Source: an uncultured cyanobacterium (GTDB taxonomy: Bacteria; Cyanobacteriota; Cyanobacteriia; PCC-6307; Cyanobiaceae). From it: 64,000 nt of DNA. The notes below the pieces were generated by a model. That model made no database searches and was not told the origin of the DNA. It saw only the letters and a list, made by a program, of their open reading frames with translations. Every line of letters starts with the position of its first letter. Within the stretch, counting starts at the first letter, position 1. This document shows, in pieces, positions 23,120-33,041 of the stretch. The stretch spans positions 1 to 64,000 of the forward strand of contig CAIOGZ010000010.1 in assembly GCA_903858015.1 (NCBI GenBank). The letters are read 5' to 3'. The translations under genes and the position numbers were made by a program.

Positions 23120-24730
23120 TCAGCTCAGACGGGCCACCAGGGCCACGATCGCCTCGCGCTGGAGCTCAACGCTGCGGGCCAGGCGGAATTGCACCAGGGC
23201 GCGGTCGAGGTTGTGGCCGCTGCGGCTGGTACGGAAGTAAACATCGCCGGCGAGGTGGTCGGTGAGGAAGCGCAGGCCCAACTCGAAGGGCAGCAGGGCA
23301 ATGGCAGCGGGGATGGCGGCGAGTTCCTCAGCGCTGAGGAAGCTGCGGGCAACCCCGAGATAACTCTGGAGCACCGCCTCGGCCAGGTCAAGATCGAAAT
23401 GAACGGCGTCGAGGTCGGTGGTTTCCTCGCCGAGGCGGTTGCAGGCCGACCGCAGGCAATCGCCGATGTCGTAGTGCACCAGGCCGGGTTTGACGGTGTC
23501 GAGATCAATCAGGGCCACGGCGCGGCCGCTGTGCTGGCAGAGCAGCAGGTTGTTGATCTTCGGGTCGCCATGGATCGGCCGCAGCCGCAGCCGCCCCGCC
23601 GCCTTGCCCTCCTCCAGCACGGCGGCACCCTGTTCGCGCTCGGCCACGAAGGCGATCGCCTCGCTGCAACGCCCGCAGCGCTGCCGGGGGCTGGCGGCTA
23701 GCACCAGCCGGTAGTGCTCCAGGTAGGCCGGCGTGATGTGGAAGCCCTCCAGGGTGTCGGCCAACTGGGGGCTGGGCAAATCGTGGATCAGGGCATGGAA
23801 CAGCCCCAGGGCGGCGCCGATCTCCCGGGCCTGATCCAGCCCCTCGATTGTGTCAACGCTGCGGGTGCCCTCCAAAAAGGTGAGCAGACGCCAGATCTCG
23901 CCATTCCGCTCCAACCAGGGCTGGCCGCCGCTGCGCTCCCGCACCAGCGCCGGCATGCGCCAGGGCCGGCCCTCCGGATCGGGGTTGCCTGCGGCCAGGC
24001 GCCGTTCGACATGCTCGACCACCGCCTGGATATTGGCCATCACCAGCTGGGGCTGGGGGAACACCTGGGTATTGAGGCGTTGGAGCACAAAACTGGGCTG
24101 GCCTTCAGCGGCCAGGTGCACCCGGTAGGTGTCGTTCACATTGCCGCTGCCCAGGGGCTCGACCCTGGCCACCGGGCCCGGTAGATCAAAGGCTGCCGCC
24201 AGCTCCGCCAGGGAAGCGGGGGTGGGGGGGGAGGTGGGTTCGGGCCTGGCGGGGGGAACCCCGCTGGGTGCGGCGGGTTCGGCCGTGGCCAGGGTGGCTT
24301 GAGGCGGTTTGCTGGCTTTGGGGGTGGCGCTGGCTTTAGGGGTGGCGGTGGCTGGAGGGGTGGAGGTGGCTTTGGCGGTTGGAGGGGCTTTGGCGGTTGG
24401 GTTGGCCTTGGGGGTTGGGGTGGCCTTGGCGGTTGGGGTGGCTTTGGCCGTTGGAGTGGCCTGGGGGGGTGGGGTGCCTTTTTTGGGGGGTGGGGCTTGG
24501 GGGATGGGCGAGCTGGCCTCGACCTCGCTTCGGTTCGCCCTGGTCGTGGCGGCAGCAACCGGAGCCGGAGCGAGCGGGGCAGCCGCAACCGGGGGGGCCG
24601 CAACCGGGGCGCTAGGAACCGTGGCCGCAGCGACCGGGGCGGGAACAGAGCGTGCCGCAGCCGCGGCTTCCGAATCCAACCAGGGATCGGCCAGGGGGTT
24701 ACCGCTACTGGCCACGAAAACGCTCCGCAT
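23120..24730 (-). CDS. APH/NahK-like phosphotransferase with a long low-complexity N-terminus
   Basis: About 536 residues. The C-terminal 330 are an APH-type kinase: PLGSGNVNDTYRVHL (nucleotide loop), FVLQRLNTQVFPQPQLVMAN, catalytic LRPIHGDPKINNLLL and metal-binding VALIDLDTVKPG. The GSGNVNDTY and QRLNxxVF pattern is closest to N-acetylhexosamine 1-kinase (NahK)-type enzymes, though the sugar is not certain. The first 180 residues are Ala/Pro/Thr/Lys-rich with repeated ATPTAK-like units, unusual for the family. The start could be 24730 or 24805; 24730 is used because nothing conserved lies further out. The DOMON-like gene follows 30 bp downstream. Confidence 0.78.
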   Translation of the reverse strand: MRSVFVASSGNPLADPWLDSEAAAAARSVPAPVAAATVPSAPVAAPPVAAAPLAPAPVAAATTRANRSEVEASSPIPQAPPPKKGTPPPQATPTAKATPTAKATPTPKANPTAKAPPTAKATSTPPATATPKASATPKASKPPQATLATAEPAAPSGVPPARPEPTSPPTPASLAELAAAFDLPGPVARVEPLGSGNVNDTYRVHLAAEGQPSFVLQRLNTQVFPQPQLVMANIQAVVEHVERRLAAGNPDPEGRPWRMPALVRERSGGQPWLERNGEIWRLLTFLEGTRSVDTIEGLDQAREIGAALGLFHALIHDLPSPQLADTLEGFHITPAYLEHYRLVLAASPRQRCGRCSEAIAFVAEREQGAAVLEEGKAAGRLRLRPIHGDPKINNLLLCQHSGRAVALIDLDTVKPGLVHYDIGDCLRSACNRLGEETTDLDAVHFDLDLAEAVLQSYLGVARSFLSAEELAAIPAAIALLPFELGLRFLTDHLAGDVYFRTSRSGHNLDRALVQFRLARSVELQREAIVALVARLS

Positions 24731-24948
24731 TCCTAACCATCCTGGCAGCACCGGCCCAGGAACCACAGTCAGATCAGCAGCACAGCCAGGGGAGCTATGC
24801 AGCACAGCCAGGGGCGCTTAGCTACGCAGCCAGTTGCCAGGCAGCCAGGCGTGCTCAACCAAGACCCACCACAGGGGTCCCAACCCAGCAGGAGTTGCCA
24901 GCCCAGCGGTGGTTAACTGGCGATCTTGATGATCGGAGCGGCCCCAGC

Positions 24949-25707
24949 ATGGGCTGGTGGGAGGCGCTGCTGATCCTGGTGGCCGCCGCTGGCGCCGGAG
25001 CGGTCAATGTGGTGCTGGGCGGAGGATCCCTGATCACCTACCCCACGCTCCTGGCCCTGGGCTTGCCGCCGCTGCTGGCCAACGTGGCCAACACGATCGG
25101 CCTGATCGCCGGCAATGCCGCCGGGTTGCTCGCCTACCGCCCGCTGCTGCAGGCGCAAGGACCGCTGCTGCTGCGGCTGCTCCCCTTCTCCCTGCTGGGC
25201 GGGCTCAGCGGAGCGATCCTGCTGCTGACCCTGCCGGCCGAGGTGTTTGCCGCGGTGGTGCCCCTACTGATCGCCCTGGCCTCGCTGCTGATGGCCATCC
25301 AGCCCCCCCTGAAGCGCTGGATCGAGCGCCGCAGCGGCAGCCAGCCGCCTGCGGCCTGGCCGCTGCCGCTTGGCCTTTACCTGGCCGGCGTTTATGGCGG
25401 CTATTTCGGGGCCGCCCAGGGGGTGATGCTGATGGCCATCCTGGCGCTGGGCCTCCAGGGCAGCCTGCAGCGGCTGAACGGCATCAAAAATTTGTTGGCC
25501 CTGGCGGTCAATGCCACGGCGGCGCTCTACTTAATCTGGTTCAGCCCGGTGAACTGGCCTGTTGCCGGCCTGCTGGCGGTGGGCAGCGGCCTCGGCGGCT
25601 GGCTAGCGGGGCGGCTGGGCCAGCGCATCCCCGATCGGATCCTGCGCAGCGCCATTGTGGTCGGTGGCCTGCTGCTGGCAACGCTGCTGGCGATCAACCT
25701 GCGCTAG
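24949..25707 (+). CDS. TauE/SafE-family membrane transporter
   Basis: 252 residues, with seven or eight predicted membrane helices in two repeats. It opens with GAGAVNVVLGGGSLITYPTL, the family glycine-rich loop, and the second repeat contains LAGVYGGYFGAAQGVMLMAI. These proteins move sulfite, sulfonates or related anions in other bacteria; the substrate here is not known. The ATG at 24949 directly precedes the first helix; a longer frame upstream overlaps the opposite-strand kinase gene and looks spurious. The 3' end overlaps the molybdoenzyme gene by 14 bp, tail to tail. Confidence 0.85.
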   Translation: MGWWEALLILVAAAGAGAVNVVLGGGSLITYPTLLALGLPPLLANVANTIGLIAGNAAGLLAYRPLLQAQGPLLLRLLPFSLLGGLSGAILLLTLPAEVFAAVVPLLIALASLLMAIQPPLKRWIERRSGSQPPAAWPLPLGLYLAGVYGGYFGAAQGVMLMAILALGLQGSLQRLNGIKNLLALAVNATAALYLIWFSPVNWPVAGLLAVGSGLGGWLAGRLGQRIPDRILRSAIVVGGLLLATLLAINLR

Positions 25708-27976
25708 CGGCTGGTGGGGCGCTGCGCACCAACACAGGCACCCGCTTGAAGGCTGGCGTGCCGCTTTGGGGATCGATCACGGCACGCATCAGCTGGTTGG
25801 CCTCCGGGTAGAACATCAAGGCGGCGCCGGCCCGGATCGCCCCGGGAATCACCTCCACCTGCTCGAGGGCACCGGCCTCGCCCTGCACCGTGACCCGTTG
25901 GTGGGCCTGCAGCCCGCTCAGGTCGAGATCGGCTTGGTTGATCAGGATCGTGTGGCGATGGGGCATGCCGCGGTAGGGATCGCCCTGCTTGTAGACCACC
26001 GTGTTGTGTTGGCCGTAGCTGCGGGCCGTGATCAGGCTCAGCACCAGCCCGACTTCGCCGGGGGGGATACCACCGAAGTGATCGGCATCGGGCAGCCGCA
26101 ACTCGGGCAGGGGGGTGGGGGCCAAGCGGGCGCGGCCGCTGGCGGTGGCAAAGCGAGGTTGATCAAACACCCTGCCGGCTACCTCAAATTCCTGATGACT
26201 GACGTCAATATCAGCCATCGCCCCATAGCCGGGCACGGTGCGGGCGATCAATTGGCGCACCGCGATCGGATCAGCCAAGCTGCGCCAATCGATCGGATCG
26301 CTTCCCAACAGCCGAGCGGCCAGTTCGGTAAGGAAAGCCACCTCGCTGATCAAGGAACTGCCCCGCAGGTGGGTCCTTCCCGGTTCGTTCAGCCGCACCC
26401 AGTTGTTGCCCGATTCCACGGTGGTGCGATGGGGCGTTTCAAAGCGGTTGAACACCGGCAGCAGCAAGGTCTGGCGGGCGCCAAGGCCGTGGAAATGGCC
26501 GGTGTTCGGCTTGGTGGCGAGCTGGATCACGGTGTCGATGCGGCCCAGGGCGCGGCCGGCCTGGCGGCTGTCGGGATTGGCGCCATAGAGGTTGCCGCCC
26601 AGGCAGAGCAGCGTGTCGACCCGGCCGCGATCGGCGGCTTCGATCAGGGCGCGGGTGTCGTAGCCGGGAACGGGGCTGAGGGAGCGGCCCAGCAGCTGCT
26701 CCAAAGCCTGCCGCAGCGGTTCGCGGAGCTTCACGCCCACCCCCATCGAACCGAAGCCCTGCACATTGGAGTGGCCGCGAATCGGCATCGTCCCCGCCCC
26801 GGGGCGGCCGACGTTGCCGCTGAGCACGGCGGTGTTGGCGATCGCCTGCACGTTGTCGGTGCCGTTGGCGTGGTGGGTGATGCCCATCGCCCAGGCGAAC
26901 ACCACAGCGCCGGCGGCGGCGATGCGCTCCGCTGTCAACACCAACTGGTCACGGCTGAGGCCACAACAGTTGCTGATCGCCTCCCAGCTGGTGTGCTCCA
27001 ACTGGGCGATCAACCCCTCCCAGTTCTCGGCGTGGGCCTTGAGAAAATCCCAGGCGATCGCATTGCTTTCGAGCCAGGCCTTCTGGATGCCCAGAAACAC
27101 AGCGGTGTCGGAACCGGGCACCGGCTGCAGCACGATCGAGGCGATCTCCGACCCGCCCAGCATGGAACGGATCGGAAAGGCCGGCGAACCGAATTGCAGC
27201 AGACCCACCTCCAGCACCGGATTGATCACGATCACACTGCCGCCCCGCTGCCGCAGGCGGATCAATTCATTCATCAGGCGTGGATGGTTGGCGGGGGCGT
27301 TGGAACCCACCAGCACAACGCAATCGGCCTGCTGCAGACTTTCCAGGCTCACCATCGAGGTCGGCGAACCAAACACCCGGTTCAGCCCCACCGTGGAGGG
27401 GGCATGGCAGAGGTCGGAACAATCGGCCAGGTTGTTGCAGCCCATCGCCCGCAACATCAGCTGCAATAGATAGGCCGCCTCGTTGGAAGAGCGGCCTGAG
27501 CTATAGGAGGCCACCCGCTCGGGGGGGCGCCGCAAGGCGGCTTCGGTGAGGGCGAACACCTCCTCCCAGCTGATCGGCTCGTAGTGCTGCGTCTCGGCGC
27601 GATGGATCAAAGGACGGCTCAGCCGACCCAGCCGGTCACAGTCGGCTGAGTCGAGGCCCTGCAGCTGGGCCAGGCTGCGGCCGGCGAACAGGGCATCCGG
27701 TACGGCCGGCTGCAGTTCGGCGCTGATCGCCTCCACGCTCTTGAGGCAGCGCTGCAGCGGCTCGCCCAACTCATCACGAAAGCCGCCGTTCTGGCCGCCG
27801 GTGCCCCAGGCGCAGGAAAGGCAAGCGCTGCGGTGGTTGAGGGTCTGCCACAGCCGGGGCCCGCTGGGCGAGAGGCTGGCCCGGGCCCAACCGTCGATCA
27901 ACGGCCAGCCGCCGCCCATGGTGGGCAACCCTTGCTGCGGCGGGGCCTGCGGCGGCGGGGGCTGCTGAGCCGGCAA
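25694..27976 (-). CDS. FdhF/YdeP-family molybdopterin oxidoreductase
   Basis: 760 residues of the molybdopterin-guanine-dinucleotide enzyme superfamily. A short cysteine cluster (SACLSCAWGTGGQNGG) near residue 50 replaces the usual N-terminal 4Fe-4S motif, as in YdeP-like proteins. Further on are SYSSGRSSNEAAYLLQL, LCHAPSTVGLNRVFG, GANAPANHPRLMNE-like text (VGSNAPANHP) and the C-terminal QHNTVVYKQGDPYRGMP. The physiological substrate of YdeP-type enzymes is not established; they are linked to acid resistance in E. coli. No FdhD, electron-transfer subunit or second cofactor gene is in the window, but a MOSC protein gene lies directly upstream on the same strand. Confidence 0.85.
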   Translation of the reverse strand: MPAQQPPPPQAPPQQGLPTMGGGWPLIDGWARASLSPSGPRLWQTLNHRSACLSCAWGTGGQNGGFRDELGEPLQRCLKSVEAISAELQPAVPDALFAGRSLAQLQGLDSADCDRLGRLSRPLIHRAETQHYEPISWEEVFALTEAALRRPPERVASYSSGRSSNEAAYLLQLMLRAMGCNNLADCSDLCHAPSTVGLNRVFGSPTSMVSLESLQQADCVVLVGSNAPANHPRLMNELIRLRQRGGSVIVINPVLEVGLLQFGSPAFPIRSMLGGSEIASIVLQPVPGSDTAVFLGIQKAWLESNAIAWDFLKAHAENWEGLIAQLEHTSWEAISNCCGLSRDQLVLTAERIAAAGAVVFAWAMGITHHANGTDNVQAIANTAVLSGNVGRPGAGTMPIRGHSNVQGFGSMGVGVKLREPLRQALEQLLGRSLSPVPGYDTRALIEAADRGRVDTLLCLGGNLYGANPDSRQAGRALGRIDTVIQLATKPNTGHFHGLGARQTLLLPVFNRFETPHRTTVESGNNWVRLNEPGRTHLRGSSLISEVAFLTELAARLLGSDPIDWRSLADPIAVRQLIARTVPGYGAMADIDVSHQEFEVAGRVFDQPRFATASGRARLAPTPLPELRLPDADHFGGIPPGEVGLVLSLITARSYGQHNTVVYKQGDPYRGMPHRHTILINQADLDLSGLQAHQRVTVQGEAGALEQVEVIPGAIRAGAALMFYPEANQLMRAVIDPQSGTPAFKRVPVLVRSAPPAASAG

Positions 27977-27994
27977 GCTGCTGGCAACTGGGGG

Positions 27995-28066
27995 CTGGGC
28001 GTTAGCCGGGAGCTGGGCGTTAGCCGGGGGCTGGGTATCAGCCGGGGGCTCGCTGTTAGCCAGGGG
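27995..28066. repeat. Tandem repeat, four 18-bp units
   Basis: Copies at 27995, 28013, 28031 and 28049 with consensus CTGGGCGTTAGCCGGGGG. A partial copy precedes the first. The array fills most of the gap between the MOSC gene and the molybdoenzyme start. Confidence 0.9.
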
Positions 28067-28094
28067 TCAAGGCCGCGACGAAGCTTTGATCACG

Positions 28095-28976
28095 CTAGGC
28101 CCCGTGGCAGCCGGCAGGCTCGCCGCTTGGCGGCAAGGGGATCAGCCGCACCGGATCCCCCACCGCGATGGCGCCGCTGCGGCGCACACTGAGGCGGATG
28201 CCGGCCACAACCTGGTTATGGCGGGCGGTAGTGCGAAGGATTTCGATGTCGTTGGGCAAGCTTCCCTGGGCCAAGGTGGTGATCACGCAACGGGGACAAC
28301 CGCCCTCCACCAGCAGTTCGAGCTGATCGCCAATGTGCAGGCAGCCACCCACCCAGCCCTCCTCCACGAAACCCTCGCTATCGCCGCAGGGAGCGATTAA
28401 CAAATTGGGGCGAAAACGCTCCACGGCGAAATCACTGCCGGGTTGAAGTTGTCGCAAACGTTCCAAGCTGGCCGTGCTGATCGCATGGATGGAACAGGCA
28501 TCAAAAAAGCTGCCCGCCGGCAGGACCAGCTCATTGGTCACATCCTGGTAGGCACGGCCTTCGACAGGCGGCCAGTACTGATCGAGGCTGGCCCCCGGCG
28601 GCGGGCGATCCAGCAGGCTCACCCGCCGGCCCAGCTGTTGGGAAAGCCGGGCATTGAGATCAGCATCGGCGCTCGAAGCCCTCGCTCCAGGCGCGTCGGC
28701 AGAGGTCGGGGCAGGGCCCTCAATCGTCACCGGCGGCAAGGGACAACCAGGCTCGGGTTCGCGGACATAGGTGGCCCTATAGGCCAGCAAAGCGCTCCAG
28801 AGGCTGGGGTTTTTGGCGCTGGCCACGCGGCTGCTGGCGTGGTCCCAGAGGGCATAGCCCCGGTCACCGCATACCCCGGAGCTCTCCACCTCCAACCGGG
28901 GCACCTGCTCGCCGAGCATCGACTTGACCGGATAGCGCCAGAGCGCCGCGACATGCCCCACCAGTCGATCGCCCAT
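28095..28976 (-). CDS. MOSC-domain protein (YcbX/mARC-like)
   Basis: 293 residues. An N-terminal MOSC_N beta-barrel part (ALWRYPVKSMLGEQ, then VCGDRGYALWDH) is followed by the MOSC domain, with the conserved cysteine in EGGCPRCVITTLAQG and FRPNLLIAPCGDSEGF. MOSC domains hold or sulfurate molybdenum cofactor and often act on N-hydroxylated compounds. It lies just upstream of the YdeP-type molybdoenzyme on the same strand, separated by the 18-bp repeats, so a common role in molybdenum metabolism is plausible. The ATG at 28976 is preferred over the TTG two codons earlier. Confidence 0.85.
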   Translation of the reverse strand: MGDRLVGHVAALWRYPVKSMLGEQVPRLEVESSGVCGDRGYALWDHASSRVASAKNPSLWSALLAYRATYVREPEPGCPLPPVTIEGPAPTSADAPGARASSADADLNARLSQQLGRRVSLLDRPPPGASLDQYWPPVEGRAYQDVTNELVLPAGSFFDACSIHAISTASLERLRQLQPGSDFAVERFRPNLLIAPCGDSEGFVEEGWVGGCLHIGDQLELLVEGGCPRCVITTLAQGSLPNDIEILRTTARHNQVVAGIRLSVRRSGAIAVGDPVRLIPLPPSGEPAGCHGA

Positions 28977-29141
28977 CAACAAGGCCCACCAAGTTCAAAA
29001 TTCTCCCTGCAGGGCCGCAGCGATCGCGTAGCCACTGCTACTGCAGCCGGCACTGCTACTGGCACCTCCAGTGCTGCGGTGATGGCCCTACGGCTTGGGC
29101 CCCGCCGCGCCGCTCCGGCGCCGAACGGCGGGGCGCTGCCT

Positions 29142-30050
29142 TCAGCCCTGCTCCCAGCGGAAGCCCTGGTCATCCCAGGATTTCGGATCCTCGATCGGTT
29201 CGAGGTGGGTGAGCACATGGCTGCGGGGCAGGGCTGCGGCGATCTCCCGCTCCAGCTGCTCGCACAGATCATGGCCGGACTGGACACTCCAGGCGCCGGG
29301 CACCAGCACGTGGAAAGCCACAAAACGGCGGGAGCCCGCCACCCGTGTCCGCAGGGCATGAAAACGAATCTCGTCGCTCTCATAGCCGGCCAGCAGCGTC
29401 TCCAGTTGTCGATGCTCCGCATCGGGCAGGGAGCGATCCAGCAGGCCGGAGGCGGTTTCGTGCAGCAGCTTCCAGCCGGTCACCACGATGTTGAGGGCCA
29501 CGGCGATGGCGATCAAGGCATCGAGGCGTGTCTGGCCGGTGAGTTGCACCAGCCCCACCCCGACCACCACCCCAATCGAAGTCCAGACGTCGGTGAGCAG
29601 GTGGTGGGCATCGGCCCTCAAGGTGATCGAATCAAACCGCCGGGAGGCACGCAGCAGCACCCAGGCCACCACGCCGTTGAGGGCGGTGGCCAGCAACGAC
29701 AGCACGAGGCCGATCCCCACCTGCTCCAAGGCAACCGGGTGCTGCAGGCGGCCGATCGCGGCGTGGATGATCGCCAAGGCGGCCACCACGATCAACACGC
29801 TTTCGAGGCCACTGGAGAAGTATTCCGCTTTGAAATGGCCGTAGTGATGGCTGCGGTCGGCCGGCTTGGCGGCCAGGGTGAGGGCCCAAAAGGCCGCCAG
29901 GGCCGCCACCAGGTTGACGCCGGATTCCATCGCGTCGGAGAGCAGACCCACCGATCCGGTGAGCCGCCAGGCCAGGGTCTTCAACACGATCGTGGCCACC
30001 GCCGCCGCCACCGAAAGCAGGGTGTAGGCGCGGGGGGATTGGAACAGCAT
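29142..30050 (-). CDS. Cation diffusion facilitator family metal exporter
   Basis: 302 residues with six membrane helices and a cytoplasmic C-terminal domain. Metal-site residues: helix II reads LLSDAMESGVN, helix V ADAHHLLTDVWTSIGV (HxxxD), and YGHFKAEYFSSGLESVL links helices II and III. This is the MESxVN subgroup of CDF proteins; zinc, manganese or iron are all possible. The C-terminal domain carries FHVLVPGAWSVQSGHDLCEQLE, typical of the dimeric metal-sensing fold. It is isolated; groEL is divergent, and the 159 bp on the other side contain only a GC-rich palindrome (29099-29134). Confidence 0.9.
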   Translation of the reverse strand: MLFQSPRAYTLLSVAAAVATIVLKTLAWRLTGSVGLLSDAMESGVNLVAALAAFWALTLAAKPADRSHHYGHFKAEYFSSGLESVLIVVAALAIIHAAIGRLQHPVALEQVGIGLVLSLLATALNGVVAWVLLRASRRFDSITLRADAHHLLTDVWTSIGVVVGVGLVQLTGQTRLDALIAIAVALNIVVTGWKLLHETASGLLDRSLPDAEHRQLETLLAGYESDEIRFHALRTRVAGSRRFVAFHVLVPGAWSVQSGHDLCEQLEREIAAALPRSHVLTHLEPIEDPKSWDDQGFRWEQG

Positions 30051-30210
30051 CGGGGGCGGCGGGGCCGGAGCAAGCGGGGCTGGCGGCCAGTCTCCCGGAA
30101 ATCAGCACCCGAAGGCGCCGGGCCATGCCACCGGCACCCCCTTCACCCTGTGCAAGGGCAAGCCAGTGCGGCTGAAAACCCTCGCCTCCCCCTGCCATTC
30201 CCTGGTCTGA

Positions 30211-31944
<1,734 letters not shown>

Positions 31945-31974
31945 GCCAAGCCCGCCCCCTGGCCCAGCCCAAAC

Positions 31975-32121
31975 TCAAAGGCTGCTCAGCAGCCGGGCAT
32001 GCAGCCGACAAACGGTATGGGCCTGGGGCGGCGGGTTCGAGCCCATCTTGCCCAGCTCCCGGTTGAGGGCTTCGAACTGGGCTAGGTGCTCGACGCTGAA
32101 GGGAAGCCCAAGCAACGTCAC
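31975..32121 (-). CDS. Candidate small protein of 48 residues
   Basis: From a GTG at 32119-32121 the frame reads MTLLGLPFSVEHLAQFEALN, then RELGKMGSN and ends LHARLLSSL before TGA. The amphipathic helical composition and the balanced codon choice suggest a real small gene in the otherwise empty stretch between groEL and nanE. I recognise no family. A start further out at TTG is possible. A 15-base palindrome (GGCTGCTCAGCAGCC) overlaps its last codons. Confidence 0.35.
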   Translation of the reverse strand: MTLLGLPFSVEHLAQFEALNRELGKMGSNPPPQAHTVCRLHARLLSSL

Positions 32122-32163
32122 CCACCCACAAGGCCAACCCCGCAAGCGGGGGAAGCAGCTTCA

Positions 32164-32184
32164 CCTGGCGGCGGGTCCGCCAGG
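32164..32184 (-). terminator. Hairpin downstream of nanE, possible terminator
   Basis: CCTGGCGG and CCGCCAGG form a perfect 8-bp stem with a 5-base loop, 50 bp past the nanE stop. There is no T run. A second smaller hairpin (CCCCGCAAGCGGGG) lies at about 32139. Confidence 0.35.
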
Positions 32185-32234
32185 CCCTTGATTGCACTCC
32201 GGGATCCAGGCGGTGCCTGCCACTAGGGCCCTCC

Positions 32235-32972
32235 TCACTCCATGCTGACCGCTGTCTCGATCGCTAGAGCCTGCAAGGCGCGGCGATAGGCAGCCACCTG
32301 GAGGTCCACGCCGGTGATGGCGGTTCCCACCACCACCGCATCGGCACCCGCCGCCACCGCCCGCCTGGCCTGCTCCGCCGAGCCGATCCCCCCTTCGCAG
32401 ATCAGGGCCACCTCCAGCGGCAGTTGCCGGCGCAGGGCCGGCAACAGATCCCAGGCGGGGGGACGCCAGGCTGCGCTGGCCTCGGTGTAGCCATAGAGCG
32501 TTGTGCCCACCCAGGCACAACCGAGCTCAGCGGCCCGCAAACCGTTGGCCACGCTGTCCACATCCGCCATCAAAGGGGCGCCGAGTTCCTGCCGGCAGCG
32601 GCGGATCAGCTCTGGCAGCTGCTGGCCATCGGGCCGGATTCGATCGGTGGCATCGAGGGCGACCAGATCGGCCCCCGCCGCCCAAACGGCCCGGATCTCC
32701 TCCCAACCGGGGGTGATGTACACAGGGCTATCAGCAAAACTACGCTTCCAAAGCCCCACGATCAAGGCTCCAGGGCAGCGGCATCGCACCGCACCGATGT
32801 GCTCCGGACTTTCGAGCCGCACCCCGATCGCCCCCTGGCGCAAACTGGCCTCGGCCATCGCCGCGATCACCTGGGGATCGCGCATCGGGGAGCCCTCCGG
32901 CGCCTGCACCGAAACAATCAAACCACCCGCTAAAGCAGGGCGCGCCGGGATCGGGTGGTGGGGATGGCCCAT
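32235..32972 (-). CDS. nanE: N-acetylmannosamine-6-phosphate 2-epimerase
   Basis: Interconverts N-acetylmannosamine-6-phosphate and N-acetylglucosamine-6-phosphate. 245 residues with a TIM-barrel pattern: GGLIVSVQAPEGSPMRDP at the start, GLWKRSFADSPVYITPG, LVALDATDR, APLMADVDSV, WVGTTLYGYT, VALICEGGIGS and AVVVGTAITG. Family residues Lys (in WKR) and Glu (in CEGGI) are present. No sialate lyase or ManNAc kinase is nearby, so its role in amino-sugar recycling is inferred. It is alone on the minus strand. Confidence 0.93.
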   Translation of the reverse strand: MGHPHHPIPARPALAGGLIVSVQAPEGSPMRDPQVIAAMAEASLRQGAIGVRLESPEHIGAVRCRCPGALIVGLWKRSFADSPVYITPGWEEIRAVWAAGADLVALDATDRIRPDGQQLPELIRRCRQELGAPLMADVDSVANGLRAAELGCAWVGTTLYGYTEASAAWRPPAWDLLPALRRQLPLEVALICEGGIGSAEQARRAVAAGADAVVVGTAITGVDLQVAAYRRALQALAIETAVSME

Positions 32973-33041
32973 GGCGAGCGAAGCAGCAAGTGGATCAAGG
33001 GAGTGGGCCAGAGGCGGGTTGGACGGGGTGCCCGCCCCGCC

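Noticed and set aside
25655-27469. A 604-codon plus-strand frame opposite the molybdoenzyme
   Set aside because: The molybdoenzyme motifs are clear on the minus strand; this frame has no domain and an antisense composition.
27995-28066. CRISPR array
   Set aside because: Direct repeats of 14-18 bp abut with no spacers and no cas genes are present; the same holds for the other arrays.
29099-29134. Rho-independent terminator after the CDF gene
   Set aside because: There is a 9-bp GC stem but an 18-base loop and no T tract on the minus strand; I treat it as a palindrome only.
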